Part shown: in pieces, positions 45,883-55,341 of the stretch
Numbering within the stretch: the first letter of the stretch is position 1
How the letters are laid out: every line of letters begins with the position of its first letter
Assembly: GCF_003265305.2 (NCBI RefSeq)
Contig: NZ_CP033459.1
Span: 62,001-126,000 of the forward strand
From: Pseudoprevotella muciniphila
GTDB taxonomy: Bacteria > Bacteroidota > Bacteroidia > Bacteroidales > Bacteroidaceae
Direction: 5' to 3'
DNA length: 64,000 nucleotides
Notes under the pieces: generated by a model
What the model was told of the DNA's origin: nothing
What the model saw: the letters and a program-made list of their open reading frames with translations, nothing else
Databases searched by the model: none
Translations under genes and position numbers: made by a program

Positions 45883-46674
45883 TTATTTGGACACTTTCGT
45901 TACCGGAATGTTCATCCAGTAGCGCCGTTCTTCTTCGGGAAGTTTCTCTATGGCATAGCGCAGTGCAGTGCGTGGCATTTCGTGGATATGTTCGCTCAGA
46001 AACGATCGCAACAGATCTTCGCTTATCCGCTTGCCCATCTCCCGAAGCATCCAGCCTACGGCCTTATGCATCAGGTCGTGAGAGTGGTGCAGGTGTTTCT
46101 CTGCAAGTCGTAAGCACCACGTGGGGGCGCCTTGCTGTGTCGTCTTCCATGTGCAGACCATGCTGGTGCGTTGCAGCCAGAGGTTATTGCTCCCTGCAAG
46201 TGCGTCAATCACGCTTCTCTTGTATTCTTCGTTCAACCCGACCTTACCGCCTTGCATCGTAGGCAGCATCAGCCAGTGTCCCAATATTTTCGGCGCTGAC
46301 ATGTCAACCAAGTCCCAGTTGTTGGCTTGATGAGCATGTTCGAGGTAGAAACTAACCAGACGGTCGCGTCTTGTGATGGCTTCAGCATCGTTTTCCAAGC
46401 GCTTTTTAGCCTGTCGCTCAAACTGACAGACCAAAATAAGCAGACCACAAAGTCGCACTTCGTGCCAGCGGCAGTATAGCAGTTTCTTCACCTCTTCGAG
46501 CGGCAAATCTTTTGCCATCTTCACCACTTCGCGTGTCTGAGGCACTTTCAGGCCGAGAAACTCATCGCCCTCGCCATATTCGCCTTTGCCGGTCTTGAAG
46601 AAGCGTTTCAACACATGCTGTTGCCCTTCGTTACGCAAAGACTCCATATAGATGATTATCTCTTCTGCATTCAT
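45883..46674 (-). CDS. AlkD-like DNA alkylation repair protein
   Basis: About 263 residues from the ATG at 46674 (MNAEEIIIYMESL). An alternative ATG at 46701 would overlap the previous gene by 14 bases. HEAT-like helical repeats with family marks: FFKTGKGEYGEGDEFLGL, WHEVRLCGLLIL, NWDLVDMSAPKILG. These glycosylases excise bulky or alkylated bases without flipping them. Last gene in the tamL run. Confidence 0.9.
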   Translation of the reverse strand: MNAEEIIIYMESLRNEGQQHVLKRFFKTGKGEYGEGDEFLGLKVPQTREVVKMAKDLPLEEVKKLLYCRWHEVRLCGLLILVCQFERQAKKRLENDAEAITRRDRLVSFYLEHAHQANNWDLVDMSAPKILGHWLMLPTMQGGKVGLNEEYKRSVIDALAGSNNLWLQRTSMVCTWKTTQQGAPTWCLRLAEKHLHHSHDLMHKAVGWMLREMGKRISEDLLRSFLSEHIHEMPRTALRYAIEKLPEEERRYWMNIPVTKVSK

Positions 46675-46687
46675 CGTAGAAGATGGT

Positions 46688-47488
46688 TCAGTCCAATTCA
46701 TACATCTGCGACGGAATACGTCGGCGGAGGGCTTCTATCTTCAGGTTGGCATGAAGAAGCGGCAGTCGTTCTTCAAGTTGCTCATTGATGGTGCGCAGTG
46801 CAATCTGGGGATTGTTGTTTTCTTCACTAAGATGGCAGAGCCAGACGTGCTTGGTCCTTTCTGTCAATTTTTCCGCGAGTAAGGCCGCCGTTTCGTCGTT
46901 GCAGAGGTGTCCGTTGCCGCTCCTGATTCTTTGTTTTAAATATGCCGGATAAGGTCCTGTGGCAAGCATCGCCATGTCGTAGTTGGCCTCGATGACGAGG
47001 TAGTCGGCATTTTCCACGCAATACTCTATCTCAGGCGTACGCCTTCCAGCGTCTGTGATGATGCATAAGGTCGTGCCACCACCTTCTATGATATAGCCGT
47101 TGTTGCCGGAACTGTCGTGAGGTACGGGTATGCTCGTTATCGTGAACTCACCGATGGTAATGGGAGAATTGTTTGAGAGAATGCGTTTGAGGGCGGGCGG
47201 CACTTTTTTGCTCATAAAGCGGTTATAGTCCATGCCTCTGTGCACCTCTTCCGATGTAAAGACAGGAATGTTGTATTCACGGCTCACGGCGCCTACAGCC
47301 TTCACATGGTCCGTATGGTCGTGAGTAACGAGGATGGCATTGGCTTTGACGGCAGGTATGCCGTATACGTTGCAATAGCGCTTGAACGTGCGGATGCCGA
47401 TGCCTACGTCAACCACTATCGTGCTGTCGCCTTGTTGCAATATGTAGCAATTACCGCTACTGCCGCTGCCAAAACTGATAAACTTCAT
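46688..47488 (-). CDS. MBL-fold metallo-hydrolase (YycJ/WalJ-like)
   Basis: About 266 residues from the ATG at 47488 (MKFISFGSGSSGNCYIL); a longer frame up to 47590 overlaps tamL and is not needed. Metal site VTHDHTDHVKAV, then a His in IPVPHDSSGNNGY and an Asp in IITDAGRR. Homologues (YycJ/WalJ, beta-CASP-less) are nuclease-like and linked to mismatch repair or wall control in Gram-positives; here the role is open. 32 bases after tamL. Confidence 0.9.
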   Translation of the reverse strand: MKFISFGSGSSGNCYILQQGDSTIVVDVGIGIRTFKRYCNVYGIPAVKANAILVTHDHTDHVKAVGAVSREYNIPVFTSEEVHRGMDYNRFMSKKVPPALKRILSNNSPITIGEFTITSIPVPHDSSGNNGYIIEGGGTTLCIITDAGRRTPEIEYCVENADYLVIEANYDMAMLATGPYPAYLKQRIRSGNGHLCNDETAALLAEKLTERTKHVWLCHLSEENNNPQIALRTINEQLEERLPLLHANLKIEALRRRIPSQMYELD

Positions 47489-47520
47489 ATATTGTATAAT
47501 TTTATTTCTGAACAGGTGCC

Positions 47521-49830
47521 TTAGAAAGGCAGTCCCACCGCAAAGTGGAGCGTAAAGTCGCGCGACAACTTCGGATGGGCGATGGGCCAATGCCCCGAAC
47601 CGCTCTCTATGGCAGGGTTGATGGCTTTCATGCCGGCATCGAACCGCACTATGAAGTAGTCGAGGTTGAAACGCAATCCCAAGCCATAACTCGCAGCAAT
47701 CTGCTTATAGAACTTGCCAAACTTGAACTGTCCGCCGGGGATGTTCTCGTATGAGTGCAAGTTCCAGATGTTTCCGGCATCAATGAATGCCGCGCCGTTG
47801 AACTTCCAGAACAGTCGGGTGCGATACTCCAGACTCAGCAGGAGGTTCATGTTGCCGGTCTGATTGATGAAATTCACCTTGCCGTCTGTGGTGGAGTAGT
47901 TGCCCGGTCCAAGTTCCCTGACGCTCCATCCGCGAATGTTGTTTGCACCGCCCGCAAAGTAACGCTTTTCGTAAGGGATAATCTTCGAGTTGCCATAAGG
48001 GATGGCTATGCCGAATGCAGCATGAAGGGCGAGGGAGTTGTTCTCGTCGATGAGGAAACTCTTGGCGTAGTCGAAGTCGAATTTGGCATACTGCGAGTAT
48101 GCTATGTTGAAAATGTTATATTGGTCACTTTCGTCTTTCTTCAGCCTGAAAATCTTTGAAGCAGCAAAGAGAATGTTTCCGGCTATTTCTGCATTAAAGC
48201 GTATCTGATAGCCATTAGTCTGATTGATGCCATTTTGCCCGATGTTTCGAAGTGAATTGTACACGAAACCATAGCTTGATTTCATGATGAACAAGTTTTC
48301 GTAACTATTCCTAAGAATGGAATAACGTGGATTTTCGCCTTCAAGGTATTCTTTCTCAAAGGTCTCGGATATCCACGGCAGGAATACGTAGTTCAAACTC
48401 AACACGTCCAGATTGTGCTGCCAGTTGGGCATGTTGTGATGACTCCATTGATACGCCCAGCGACCCGTAAGCACCCTGCGGTGGAATTCCGGGCGGTCCT
48501 GAGAGTTGTACATCAGGCTGATCTCAGAAACAGCCTTCAGGTTACGGTTTAGGCTGCGGGGGAGAAACGGAAACTTGAAAGTGGGCAGCCTGAGGCTCGA
48601 TTCCACGCTGTATTCCATGTAGTCCTGGCTGCTGTAGCCCTCCAGACCCGTAATCGCCTCGTATGCACCGCGTAATTTAAGGGTAAAGGCTTCTGCACCC
48701 TTGAAGAGGTTGCGGTTGGTGAAAGTCGCTGTAACTGCAGCACCGAGGTCACCGTTGGTGTTCGTGCCGTCAGCCTCTGCACTTATGCTGTAATGGGCAT
48801 TGCTCTTAACGAAAATGTTAGCATCAAGTTTTGGCACACTGTCTTGAGTGTCAGGTACAAAGTGGATGGACGAGTAGTTCACGGCGGGCAGACTGTTAAG
48901 GCTTGAATATGTGTCCTGCATATCCTGCTCGCTGTACAATTTACCTTCGCGAATGGCAACGTGGTTGTCATACACCTTGCCTGTCATCTTGTGCCGCCCC
49001 TTGTAGATGATGTTGATGTTGTTGCTGTTGATGGTGTCGCAGTCCGCATCATTGCCGTCAACGTCTTCATAGATGTTCACGCTGTTGATGGTATATGGCT
49101 GATAGACAGTGTTGCTCCTCACACCCGGCGGGCGGCGGAACACAAACGTCAGCCTCACATTGTTCTCGCCGGGCAGCGTATCGGCAATGAAGGAGACGAA
49201 GTCCTTATTGAGCTCGTAGAAACCACAGTCGTGAAGATGGCGGATCACGCGTTCGCGCTCGCTGCTGAGCTGACCCACATCAAGCGGCATGCCTTTGTAG
49301 AGAAGCGTCTTGTCCGAGGCTCTCCTTATCTCCGAAGCTATCAGGGAGTCTTCTATAGAATACTCCAGGTTGCTGACGTACCAGCGAATACCGGGGTGCA
49401 TGGTATAGCTTACGTCGAGCTTGCGGTTCTTGCTCGCGGTGTCCACATCCACCTTCGCTTGCAGATAACCCTTGCCTTGCAGCGCAGATTGCAGCGATTT
49501 GGCAGACGAAACAGTCTGTTCGTGGTCATAAACCACCGGCGCTTCGCCGAGGCGTTGGATGAAACGGTTGGTTTTCTTGTTCTTGTCCCTGCCGGATATG
49601 CAATAGATGCCAAGAGGCACCTTAAAGAGGCTGAACCAGCGGGCATTCGCCTCCTGACGGACATAAAGGCGGTAGTCTCCCGCTTTCTCCTGCTTGCTCT
49701 TGCTCGTCAGGCTTACCTTCGACAGCATGATCTCGTCGTCTTCCAAAAAGCGCGTAGGTTTACATGCTGATAACATGAAAAGCAATGTTATTAGCACATA
49801 AACAACTCCTATTTTGGTAATTTTGTACAA
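47521..49830 (-). CDS. tamL: Lipidated BamA/TamA-family outer-membrane protein (TamL type)
   Basis: 769 residues. The signal ends LFMLSACKPTRFL, a lipobox, which marks the Bacteroidota TamL variant of the Omp85 family. POTRA-like repeats occupy about 40-300, and the C-terminal barrel ends LHFAVGLPF with the family region RYFAGGANNIRGWSVRELGPG. With TamB it takes part in outer-membrane protein or lipid transport and assembly. No tamB lies in the window. First gene of a minus-strand run with the MBL and AlkD genes. Confidence 0.9.
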   Translation of the reverse strand: MYKITKIGVVYVLITLLFMLSACKPTRFLEDDEIMLSKVSLTSKSKQEKAGDYRLYVRQEANARWFSLFKVPLGIYCISGRDKNKKTNRFIQRLGEAPVVYDHEQTVSSAKSLQSALQGKGYLQAKVDVDTASKNRKLDVSYTMHPGIRWYVSNLEYSIEDSLIASEIRRASDKTLLYKGMPLDVGQLSSERERVIRHLHDCGFYELNKDFVSFIADTLPGENNVRLTFVFRRPPGVRSNTVYQPYTINSVNIYEDVDGNDADCDTINSNNINIIYKGRHKMTGKVYDNHVAIREGKLYSEQDMQDTYSSLNSLPAVNYSSIHFVPDTQDSVPKLDANIFVKSNAHYSISAEADGTNTNGDLGAAVTATFTNRNLFKGAEAFTLKLRGAYEAITGLEGYSSQDYMEYSVESSLRLPTFKFPFLPRSLNRNLKAVSEISLMYNSQDRPEFHRRVLTGRWAYQWSHHNMPNWQHNLDVLSLNYVFLPWISETFEKEYLEGENPRYSILRNSYENLFIMKSSYGFVYNSLRNIGQNGINQTNGYQIRFNAEIAGNILFAASKIFRLKKDESDQYNIFNIAYSQYAKFDFDYAKSFLIDENNSLALHAAFGIAIPYGNSKIIPYEKRYFAGGANNIRGWSVRELGPGNYSTTDGKVNFINQTGNMNLLLSLEYRTRLFWKFNGAAFIDAGNIWNLHSYENIPGGQFKFGKFYKQIAASYGLGLRFNLDYFIVRFDAGMKAINPAIESGSGHWPIAHPKLSRDFTLHFAVGLPF

Positions 49831-49834
49831 AACA

Positions 49835-49867
49835 TTGCAAAGATAGCACTTTTAATCTGTATCTTTG
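49835..49867. promoter_or_regulatory. Divergent promoter region of tamL and the TrmH-family gene
   Basis: CAAAGATA (49838-49845, TATCTTTG on the minus strand) and TATCTTTG (49860-49867, plus strand) form an inverted repeat with a 14-bp spacer. Each is a -7 match for its own gene, so the two promoters overlap. TTG at 49835-49837 can serve the plus-strand promoter. Confidence 0.55.
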
Positions 49868-49891
49868 CTCTTAATCACACGATAAAGAAAT

Positions 49892-50671
49892 ATGACAATC
49901 ACTAAAAATCAGATTAAGTTTGTTCGCTCGTTGAGTTTGAAAAAAAATCGCGACGAACATCATCTTTTTGTTGCAGAAGGAAAAAAATGCGTAACAGAAC
50001 TTGCTTCTGCTTTCAGATGTAAGATGTTGATTGCCATAGAAAACCAATCTGACATCTCAGATATAGTTGAATGTGAAGATTTGTTTATTGTTCCCCCTTC
50101 AGAACTTGAGAGAATGTCTCAACTCAGATCACCTCAAGGAGTCATCGCTGTGTTTGATAAGCAAAAAAGAAAGAATAATACGACAACAAAAGAAACAACT
50201 ACAGAACTTATCTTAGCACTTGATGGTATTCAAGATCCCGGAAATCTCGGAACAATAATTAGACTTGCAGATTGGTTCGGAATAGAACAAATAATTGCTT
50301 CAAAAGACACTGCTGATGCATTCGCACCTAAAGTGGTACAAGCTACTATGGGAGCTCTTGCGAGAGTGAACATCAATTATTTAGAACTCCAAACTGAACT
50401 CAAGAAACTATCAAATATATTTAACATATTAGGAACATTTCTTGAAGGCGATAATATCTATACTCATGAAAATCTTTCCCAGCCAAGCATACTGGTAATG
50501 GGGAATGAGGGTAATGGAATAAGACCAGAAATAGAGCAGTTAGTCACCGACAAATTATTTATTCCAAGCTATCCTGCAGGGCGACCAACAAGTGAAAGTC
50601 TAAATGTAGCAGTAGCAACAGCTGTGGCTTGTGCTGAAATTAGGCGCAGACAGTCAACTTCCGTCAAATAA
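49892..50671 (+). CDS. TrmH/SpoU family RNA 2'-O-methyltransferase
   Basis: 259 residues. N-terminal L30-like substrate-binding part (HHLFVAEGKKCVTEL), then the SPOUT knot domain: ALDGIQDPGNLGTIIRLADWFG (motif 1 area), VMGNEGNGIRPE (motif 2) and IPSYPAGRPTSESLNVAVATAV (motif 3; SLNVAVA). It methylates rRNA or tRNA riboses with SAM; the exact site cannot be read. It stands alone, divergent from tamL. Confidence 0.92.
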   Translation: MTITKNQIKFVRSLSLKKNRDEHHLFVAEGKKCVTELASAFRCKMLIAIENQSDISDIVECEDLFIVPPSELERMSQLRSPQGVIAVFDKQKRKNNTTTKETTTELILALDGIQDPGNLGTIIRLADWFGIEQIIASKDTADAFAPKVVQATMGALARVNINYLELQTELKKLSNIFNILGTFLEGDNIYTHENLSQPSILVMGNEGNGIRPEIEQLVTDKLFIPSYPAGRPTSESLNVAVATAVACAEIRRRQSTSVK

Positions 50672-50691
50672 ATACTTTTAAGTAATTATTT

Positions 50692-51336
50692 CTAATCTTC
50701 CTCTTGCTTTTTATAATCGTCCTCGCCTTTCAGTATTGGAAGGTGAAGTCGATATCGCACAGCTAAAACACGCATGGCTATGACAACCACACCGCAAGCA
50801 ATGCCTGCAACAACAGGACCGAAACCTGCTAAGATGCTGATGTGATATGCCGCTCCTCCTATGACACATGCCAAAGCATAAATCTCTTTTCTGAAAATAA
50901 GCGGTACTTCATTGATAAACACATCTCGGAATACACCACCTGCAGCACCTGTTATTGTACCCATGATAATGGCTGCCCAAAATGGATAATGCCCTGCAGA
51001 TGATAGGGTTTTTTCTATACCAGTAACCGTGAACATCGCCAGTCCTATGGTGTCGAAAATAAACCAGGTGTTGTTTTGGTGGATGAGGTATTTGCCGAAT
51101 ATCATTACCCAAAGCAATGCCAGTGCGGTGCAGATTAAGTAGAACGGGTCCTGCATCCAGAATATAGGAACGCCAAGCATCATGTCGCGTAGCGTACCAC
51201 CACCTATAGCTGTTGTTAGTCCTACAATGTATGCACCAAACAGGTCGAAGTGTTTGGCAGACGCCAGACGGATACCGGAGATGGCAAAGGCGAGCGTACC
51301 TATAAAATCGAGTATTTCATTAAATGTTATCGACAC
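50692..51336 (-). CDS. TRIC/YadS (UPF0126) family membrane protein
   Basis: 214 residues, seven membrane segments in two related halves. The halves carry GGGTLRDMMLG and AGGVFRDVFINEVP, the duplicated motif of the family. Bacterial TRIC homologues form trimeric cation channels; YadS-like members were also linked to glycine transport. 13 bases after the dehydrogenase gene. Confidence 0.92.
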   Translation of the reverse strand: MSITFNEILDFIGTLAFAISGIRLASAKHFDLFGAYIVGLTTAIGGGTLRDMMLGVPIFWMQDPFYLICTALALLWVMIFGKYLIHQNNTWFIFDTIGLAMFTVTGIEKTLSSAGHYPFWAAIIMGTITGAAGGVFRDVFINEVPLIFRKEIYALACVIGGAAYHISILAGFGPVVAGIACGVVVIAMRVLAVRYRLHLPILKGEDDYKKQEED

Positions 51337-51349
51337 GGCTTTTCTTTTC

Positions 51350-52306
51350 TTAGTTGACAGTATTTTTTAGTTGACCTGCGACAAAGTCCCGCAGGTTCGC
51401 GAGGTGTGCATCAACGAGACGCTGTCGGGCAGTGGTCGTTGCCCATGCTATGTGCGGCGTGATGAAGGCATTGGGTGCAGAGAGAAGGGGATGTGAGGCG
51501 CGTGGGGGCTCTTCGCTGAGTACGTCTGCATAGTAAGCGCCCAATCGACCCGTTTCCAATGCTGAACAAACTGCTTCATCGTCAACGAGTCCACCGCGTG
51601 CGGTATTGATGAGAATCAGTCCCACCTTGCATGTTTCAAGGAGCGATGAATTAACAATGCCACGGTTGTCTTCATTCAACGGGCAGTTGAGACTGACAAA
51701 GTCGCAACTACGGAAGGCGTCTTCAAGGGCGATAGGCTTCACGTACTCGGGCAGTTGGGCGGCAGGCTTGTGCGTAACCGCGTAAATCTTTATACCGAAA
51801 GGCTGAAGAAAGTTGGCTACCTGGCTACCTATCGAACCAAAACCGACTATCGCCAGGCTTAAGCCGCTCAATTCGTTGATGGGCAGGGTGAGGAAACTGA
51901 AATCTCGACTGGAGGACCATTCACCCTTTCGTACTGCATCGGCGTAGTAACCCACCTTGCTGCAAGAGTCGAGGATCATAGCCACGACCATTTGCGCCAC
52001 GGCATCGCGGGCATAGCCGGGGACGTTGCAAACTGGTATGCCATGCCGCTTTGCCGCTGCCACATCTATGTTGTCATAACCCGTGGCTGCTTCAAGAATC
52101 AGTTTCAGTTTTGGCAAGCGCGAAATCACGTCTTCGTTAATTTTCGTCTTGTTCACGATGAGAACATCGGCATCCTTTGAACGCTCAATGACTTCTTCTG
52201 CCGCTGTCCTGTCGTAAACGGTAACTTCACCGAATGCGCGGTAGGCGACCCAGGATAAGTCGCCGGGATTAACGGCATGGCCCTCTAAAATAACTATATT
52301 CAGCAT
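51350..52306 (-). CDS. D-2-hydroxyacid dehydrogenase
   Basis: 318 residues. NAD-binding VGFGSIGSQVANFL, catalytic Arg in NTARGGLVDD, Glu and His (EEPPRASHPLL, TPHIAWAT). Similar to glycerate/hydroxypyruvate reductases; the substrate is not certain. 12 bases after the plug-protein gene, in an operon that mixes envelope and metabolic functions. Confidence 0.92.
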   Translation of the reverse strand: MLNIVILEGHAVNPGDLSWVAYRAFGEVTVYDRTAAEEVIERSKDADVLIVNKTKINEDVISRLPKLKLILEAATGYDNIDVAAAKRHGIPVCNVPGYARDAVAQMVVAMILDSCSKVGYYADAVRKGEWSSSRDFSFLTLPINELSGLSLAIVGFGSIGSQVANFLQPFGIKIYAVTHKPAAQLPEYVKPIALEDAFRSCDFVSLNCPLNEDNRGIVNSSLLETCKVGLILINTARGGLVDDEAVCSALETGRLGAYYADVLSEEPPRASHPLLSAPNAFITPHIAWATTTARQRLVDAHLANLRDFVAGQLKNTVN

Positions 52307-52318
52307 CTTCTGAAATTG

Positions 52319-53617
52319 CTACGGACGATAGGAAAAGTCCTTCATCCCTATTAGTTGATAATAACGGTCGCCTTGGCGTTTGTAATAGACCAGTATGGTG
52401 TATTCATTCTCCGTTTGGTAATAATCGCCCTCTATCAGCGACAGTGCGCCGCTCCTCTTACCAACCGGCAATGCCAGGTATTGATAACTGTAATAGCCTT
52501 GTTTGAGCAGGAGCGATGCCTCATATTGCCCGGCAGACGAGTTGTAAGTCATTTTGTATGCAGGCACGAAGTTGTTGTAAGTCCAGCGCCCGTTGATATA
52601 GACGTCATAACCCTCTAACTCTGGCATGGCAAGTGAGAAATGGGTCAGGAAATAGTCACTTTCCGTGTCATTGCCCGTGTCGTACTCGTTGCGAAATACG
52701 CTTTGACCATTTTGGTCTTCATCGTAGATGTAATTGCGAGACGGGTAGTCCGTCATAATCTCTGCATGATAATACGGGTCGTACCACCGAAGGCGGTCAA
52801 CATGCATACCTGCTAAATGACAGGAAAGCATCTCAAACTTGCGGTACTCATTACCAGCCTTGAATATCAAGTCCCTGTCGTATTGCCAAATCAGTTCGTT
52901 GCCCATCGAAGATGTGGGACGCGGATTGATAACGGCATTGTCCCATCGGCGGTTCTGAAGCACCACGGTTTTTATCTCATTCTGAATGTTGCCTTGCGGA
53001 AGGCGACCCGTGTTGATGCGCATGGTCAGTTGTTGGTGCTTGTCGTTCCAGTCTATCTCTGTGTTGGTGGACATGGTTGCGTTGATAATCACTTTCGGGT
53101 CGAGAATGGAGAAATACGCCACAAAAGCCGTTACCTCTTCGCCACTATCATCATCTTCAGTCATGACGGATATTCTGTAATTACCAGAAAGAAGTGGCTC
53201 CATCCATTCATTTGGAACTGTAAACCGATAGTGGTTGTAAAGCACCGTTGTGTTCAGACTTGGCTCATAGTCGTCTATCACTTCTTCGTTGCCAGGCGAT
53301 CTGAGATATTCACTGTCGAACAAATCCTTAGTGGGTTTCCAGTCAAAATCGCAATGCTCCAGTTTATAGGTGTATCGTCTGTACTCGTGAGTCAGGTCAT
53401 CGAAAGAAACTTCAATTACCTGTCCGCTACCCTTTTCAATAACAGGCCAAACGTCTTCGTTGCCATCCACAGTCAGCCTTACGCTGTAGATGTTGTCCAT
53501 GAAGATACGTGTGCGCTGGCTCGCTGATGACAGTGGAAACGTAAAAACAAGTGTTGCTATTAAAAGAAACCTTGTTACTGTTTTGAAACTGGTATGTAAG
53601 GAATAATGCAATCTCAC
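52319..53617 (-). CDS. Type IX secretion plug-domain protein (DUF5103)
   Basis: 432 residues with a signal peptide ending near SSASQ. Beta-rich; family marks include HCDFDWKPTKDLFDSEYL, NHYRFTVPNEW, SGNYRISVMTEDDD and YYSYQYLAL. In the type IX translocon a protein of this family closes one side of the SprA channel. It matches the presence of type IX cargo such as the giant protein at the left edge. First gene of the run with the dehydrogenase and TRIC genes. Confidence 0.88.
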   Translation of the reverse strand: MRLHYSLHTSFKTVTRFLLIATLVFTFPLSSASQRTRIFMDNIYSVRLTVDGNEDVWPVIEKGSGQVIEVSFDDLTHEYRRYTYKLEHCDFDWKPTKDLFDSEYLRSPGNEEVIDDYEPSLNTTVLYNHYRFTVPNEWMEPLLSGNYRISVMTEDDDSGEEVTAFVAYFSILDPKVIINATMSTNTEIDWNDKHQQLTMRINTGRLPQGNIQNEIKTVVLQNRRWDNAVINPRPTSSMGNELIWQYDRDLIFKAGNEYRKFEMLSCHLAGMHVDRLRWYDPYYHAEIMTDYPSRNYIYDEDQNGQSVFRNEYDTGNDTESDYFLTHFSLAMPELEGYDVYINGRWTYNNFVPAYKMTYNSSAGQYEASLLLKQGYYSYQYLALPVGKRSGALSLIEGDYYQTENEYTILVYYKRQGDRYYQLIGMKDFSYRP

Positions 53618-53639
53618 GGGTTTTATTGATTAAATAAGA

Positions 53640-54016
53640 AAATCAGTCGGACGATGAGCCGGGTTCTGTACGCACAATAGCGTGCGTGTTTGTCATTTAT
53701 CTACACCATACGTCGCCGTATGGCTCTATCGTTCTACCCTCCGACGTGCAACAAGTTGCTCAGGCGGGACCACCTTCAGACGTCGGTTTACGCGAACTTT
53801 CAACCCTCGGAGTGCACAGCACGCATGTCGCCATGCGCCTGGTGGGCTCTTACTCCACCTTCTCACCCTTACCGTCAGCAAACGACGGCGGTTGTTTTCT
53901 TCTGCACTGACAGGCTCTCACGAACCTCTTCCCGTTAGGAAGCAAGGTGCCCTGTGTTGCCCGGACTTTCCTCTTGAGGCATAAAGCCGCAAGCGACAAA
54001 CTGTCCGACTGATTCG
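53640..54016 (-). ncRNA. rnpB: RNase P RNA
   Basis: On the minus strand the RNA opens with the P1 strand AATCAGTCGGAC, soon followed by GAGGAAAGTCCGGGC, and ends ACAGAACCCGGCTCATCGTCCGACTGATT. P1 pairs fully over 12 bases. GGTAAGGGTGAGAAGGTG and AGAGCCCACCAG in the middle are typical of bacterial type A molecules. It lies six bases after the AmpG-like gene on the same strand. Ends are given to the P1 pairing. Confidence 0.95.
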
Positions 54017-54021
54017 ATTTG

Positions 54022-55320
54022 CTATTCTTTTGATCTTTTACCGAATTCAGCATCAACCTTAATGAGTTTCGATACAATGAATGTAATGGGTACGAGACAG
54101 ATTACGATGATGAAGAAATTCAGGTAACCGACACTCTCTGCCAACCACCCTGCAAAAAGACCGGGTATCATCATGCCAAGTGCCATGAAACCCGTACAGA
54201 ATGCATAGTGTGATGTTTGCAGTTCTCCTTGAGAGAAGTATATCAGATACAACATATATGCCGTAAAGCCGAAACCATAGCCGAATTGTTCCAAGAATAC
54301 ACAGGAATTGATAATAATAGCACCGGTAACTGTAGAATATTCAGGTTGATAATAAGCCATGATCACGTAAACAATGTTGGGAAGTGTTATGCTCATTACC
54401 ATAGGCCACAGCCATTTCTTCAAGCCACCACGCGAAACGATGACGCCTCCAATGATGCCACCGAGCGTCAGACCTATCACACCTACAGTGCCCTGAACGA
54501 TTCCTACGTCGATAGTGGAAAGCCCCAAACCGCCTTCTGCTATGGGCTTGATAAGGAAAAGAGGTGCTATCTTAACGAGAAGGGCCTCCGGCAGACGGAA
54601 TAGCAACATAAATAGTAGTGCTATAAGGATTTGTGGCTTCTTGAAAAACGATACGAAGGACATCGCGAAGTCATTCAGTAACATCTTAGGTTCGACATAA
54701 CGCTCTTTGTCGCTATTAGGTTTAGGTAGCAGAAAAGCATGATAGAGGAATAGACAAATGAATAGTACAGATGTTCCTGCAAATACATATACCCAAGCCT
54801 CTTTGGGTACCTTAAGCCTGCTCTCAAGATAACCTGCCAGCGTTATCAGACCTCCCTGACCGGCAATGGTGGCAACGCGATAGAATGTGCTGCGGATGCC
54901 GACAAACAGCGATTGTTCGTGACTGTCGAGTTCGAGCATGTAGAAACCATCTGCCGCGATGTCATGAGTAGCGCTGCTGAATGCCATCAGCCAGAAGAAA
55001 ACCAAAGTCCAACGTATAAAATCGGGACCGGGAATGGTGAACGCAACACCTGCCATGCCAACACCTATCAGCAACTGCATGACAACAATCCACCAACGTT
55101 TCGTCTTGAATAAATCTACTATAGGGCTCCAGAATGGTTTGATAACCCATGGGAGATAAAGCCAGGATGTGTAGAGGGCTGCATCGGTGTCACTCAGTCC
55201 TAACCGGCTATACATCAGTACGGCTACTGACATGACCATGAAGTAGGGGAGACCTTCTGCAAAGTAAAGCGTCGGAATCCAACTCCATGGTGATTGTCGT
55301 TTTATTGAAGTCTTTTCCAT
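54022..55320 (-). CDS. AmpG-like MFS transporter
   Basis: 432 residues, twelve hydrophobic segments. The start SPWSWIPTLYFAEGLPYFMVM and DIAADGFYMLEL resemble AmpG and related permeases, which bring anhydro-muropeptides into the cytoplasm for recycling. The gene 21 bases upstream encodes a protein with a SpoIID domain, a wall-linked family, which fits muropeptide uptake. The substrate is inferred. Confidence 0.88.
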   Translation of the reverse strand: MEKTSIKRQSPWSWIPTLYFAEGLPYFMVMSVAVLMYSRLGLSDTDAALYTSWLYLPWVIKPFWSPIVDLFKTKRWWIVVMQLLIGVGMAGVAFTIPGPDFIRWTLVFFWLMAFSSATHDIAADGFYMLELDSHEQSLFVGIRSTFYRVATIAGQGGLITLAGYLESRLKVPKEAWVYVFAGTSVLFICLFLYHAFLLPKPNSDKERYVEPKMLLNDFAMSFVSFFKKPQILIALLFMLLFRLPEALLVKIAPLFLIKPIAEGGLGLSTIDVGIVQGTVGVIGLTLGGIIGGVIVSRGGLKKWLWPMVMSITLPNIVYVIMAYYQPEYSTVTGAIIINSCVFLEQFGYGFGFTAYMLYLIYFSQGELQTSHYAFCTGFMALGMMIPGLFAGWLAESVGYLNFFIIVICLVPITFIVSKLIKVDAEFGKRSKE

Positions 55321-55341
55321 ATTTTCTTCCTTTTTTGTTGT

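Noticed and set aside
48961-49770. 269-codon plus-strand frame opposite tamL
   Set aside because: tamL is certain from its lipobox and Omp85 motifs; the opposite frame has only repetitive Val/His composition.
52817-53527. 236-codon plus-strand frame opposite the plug-protein gene
   Set aside because: Antisense shadow of a family-supported gene.
53682-54077. Short open frames of 74-100 codons across 53.7-54.1 kb
   Set aside because: They lie on or opposite the RNase P RNA, which explains the sequence.
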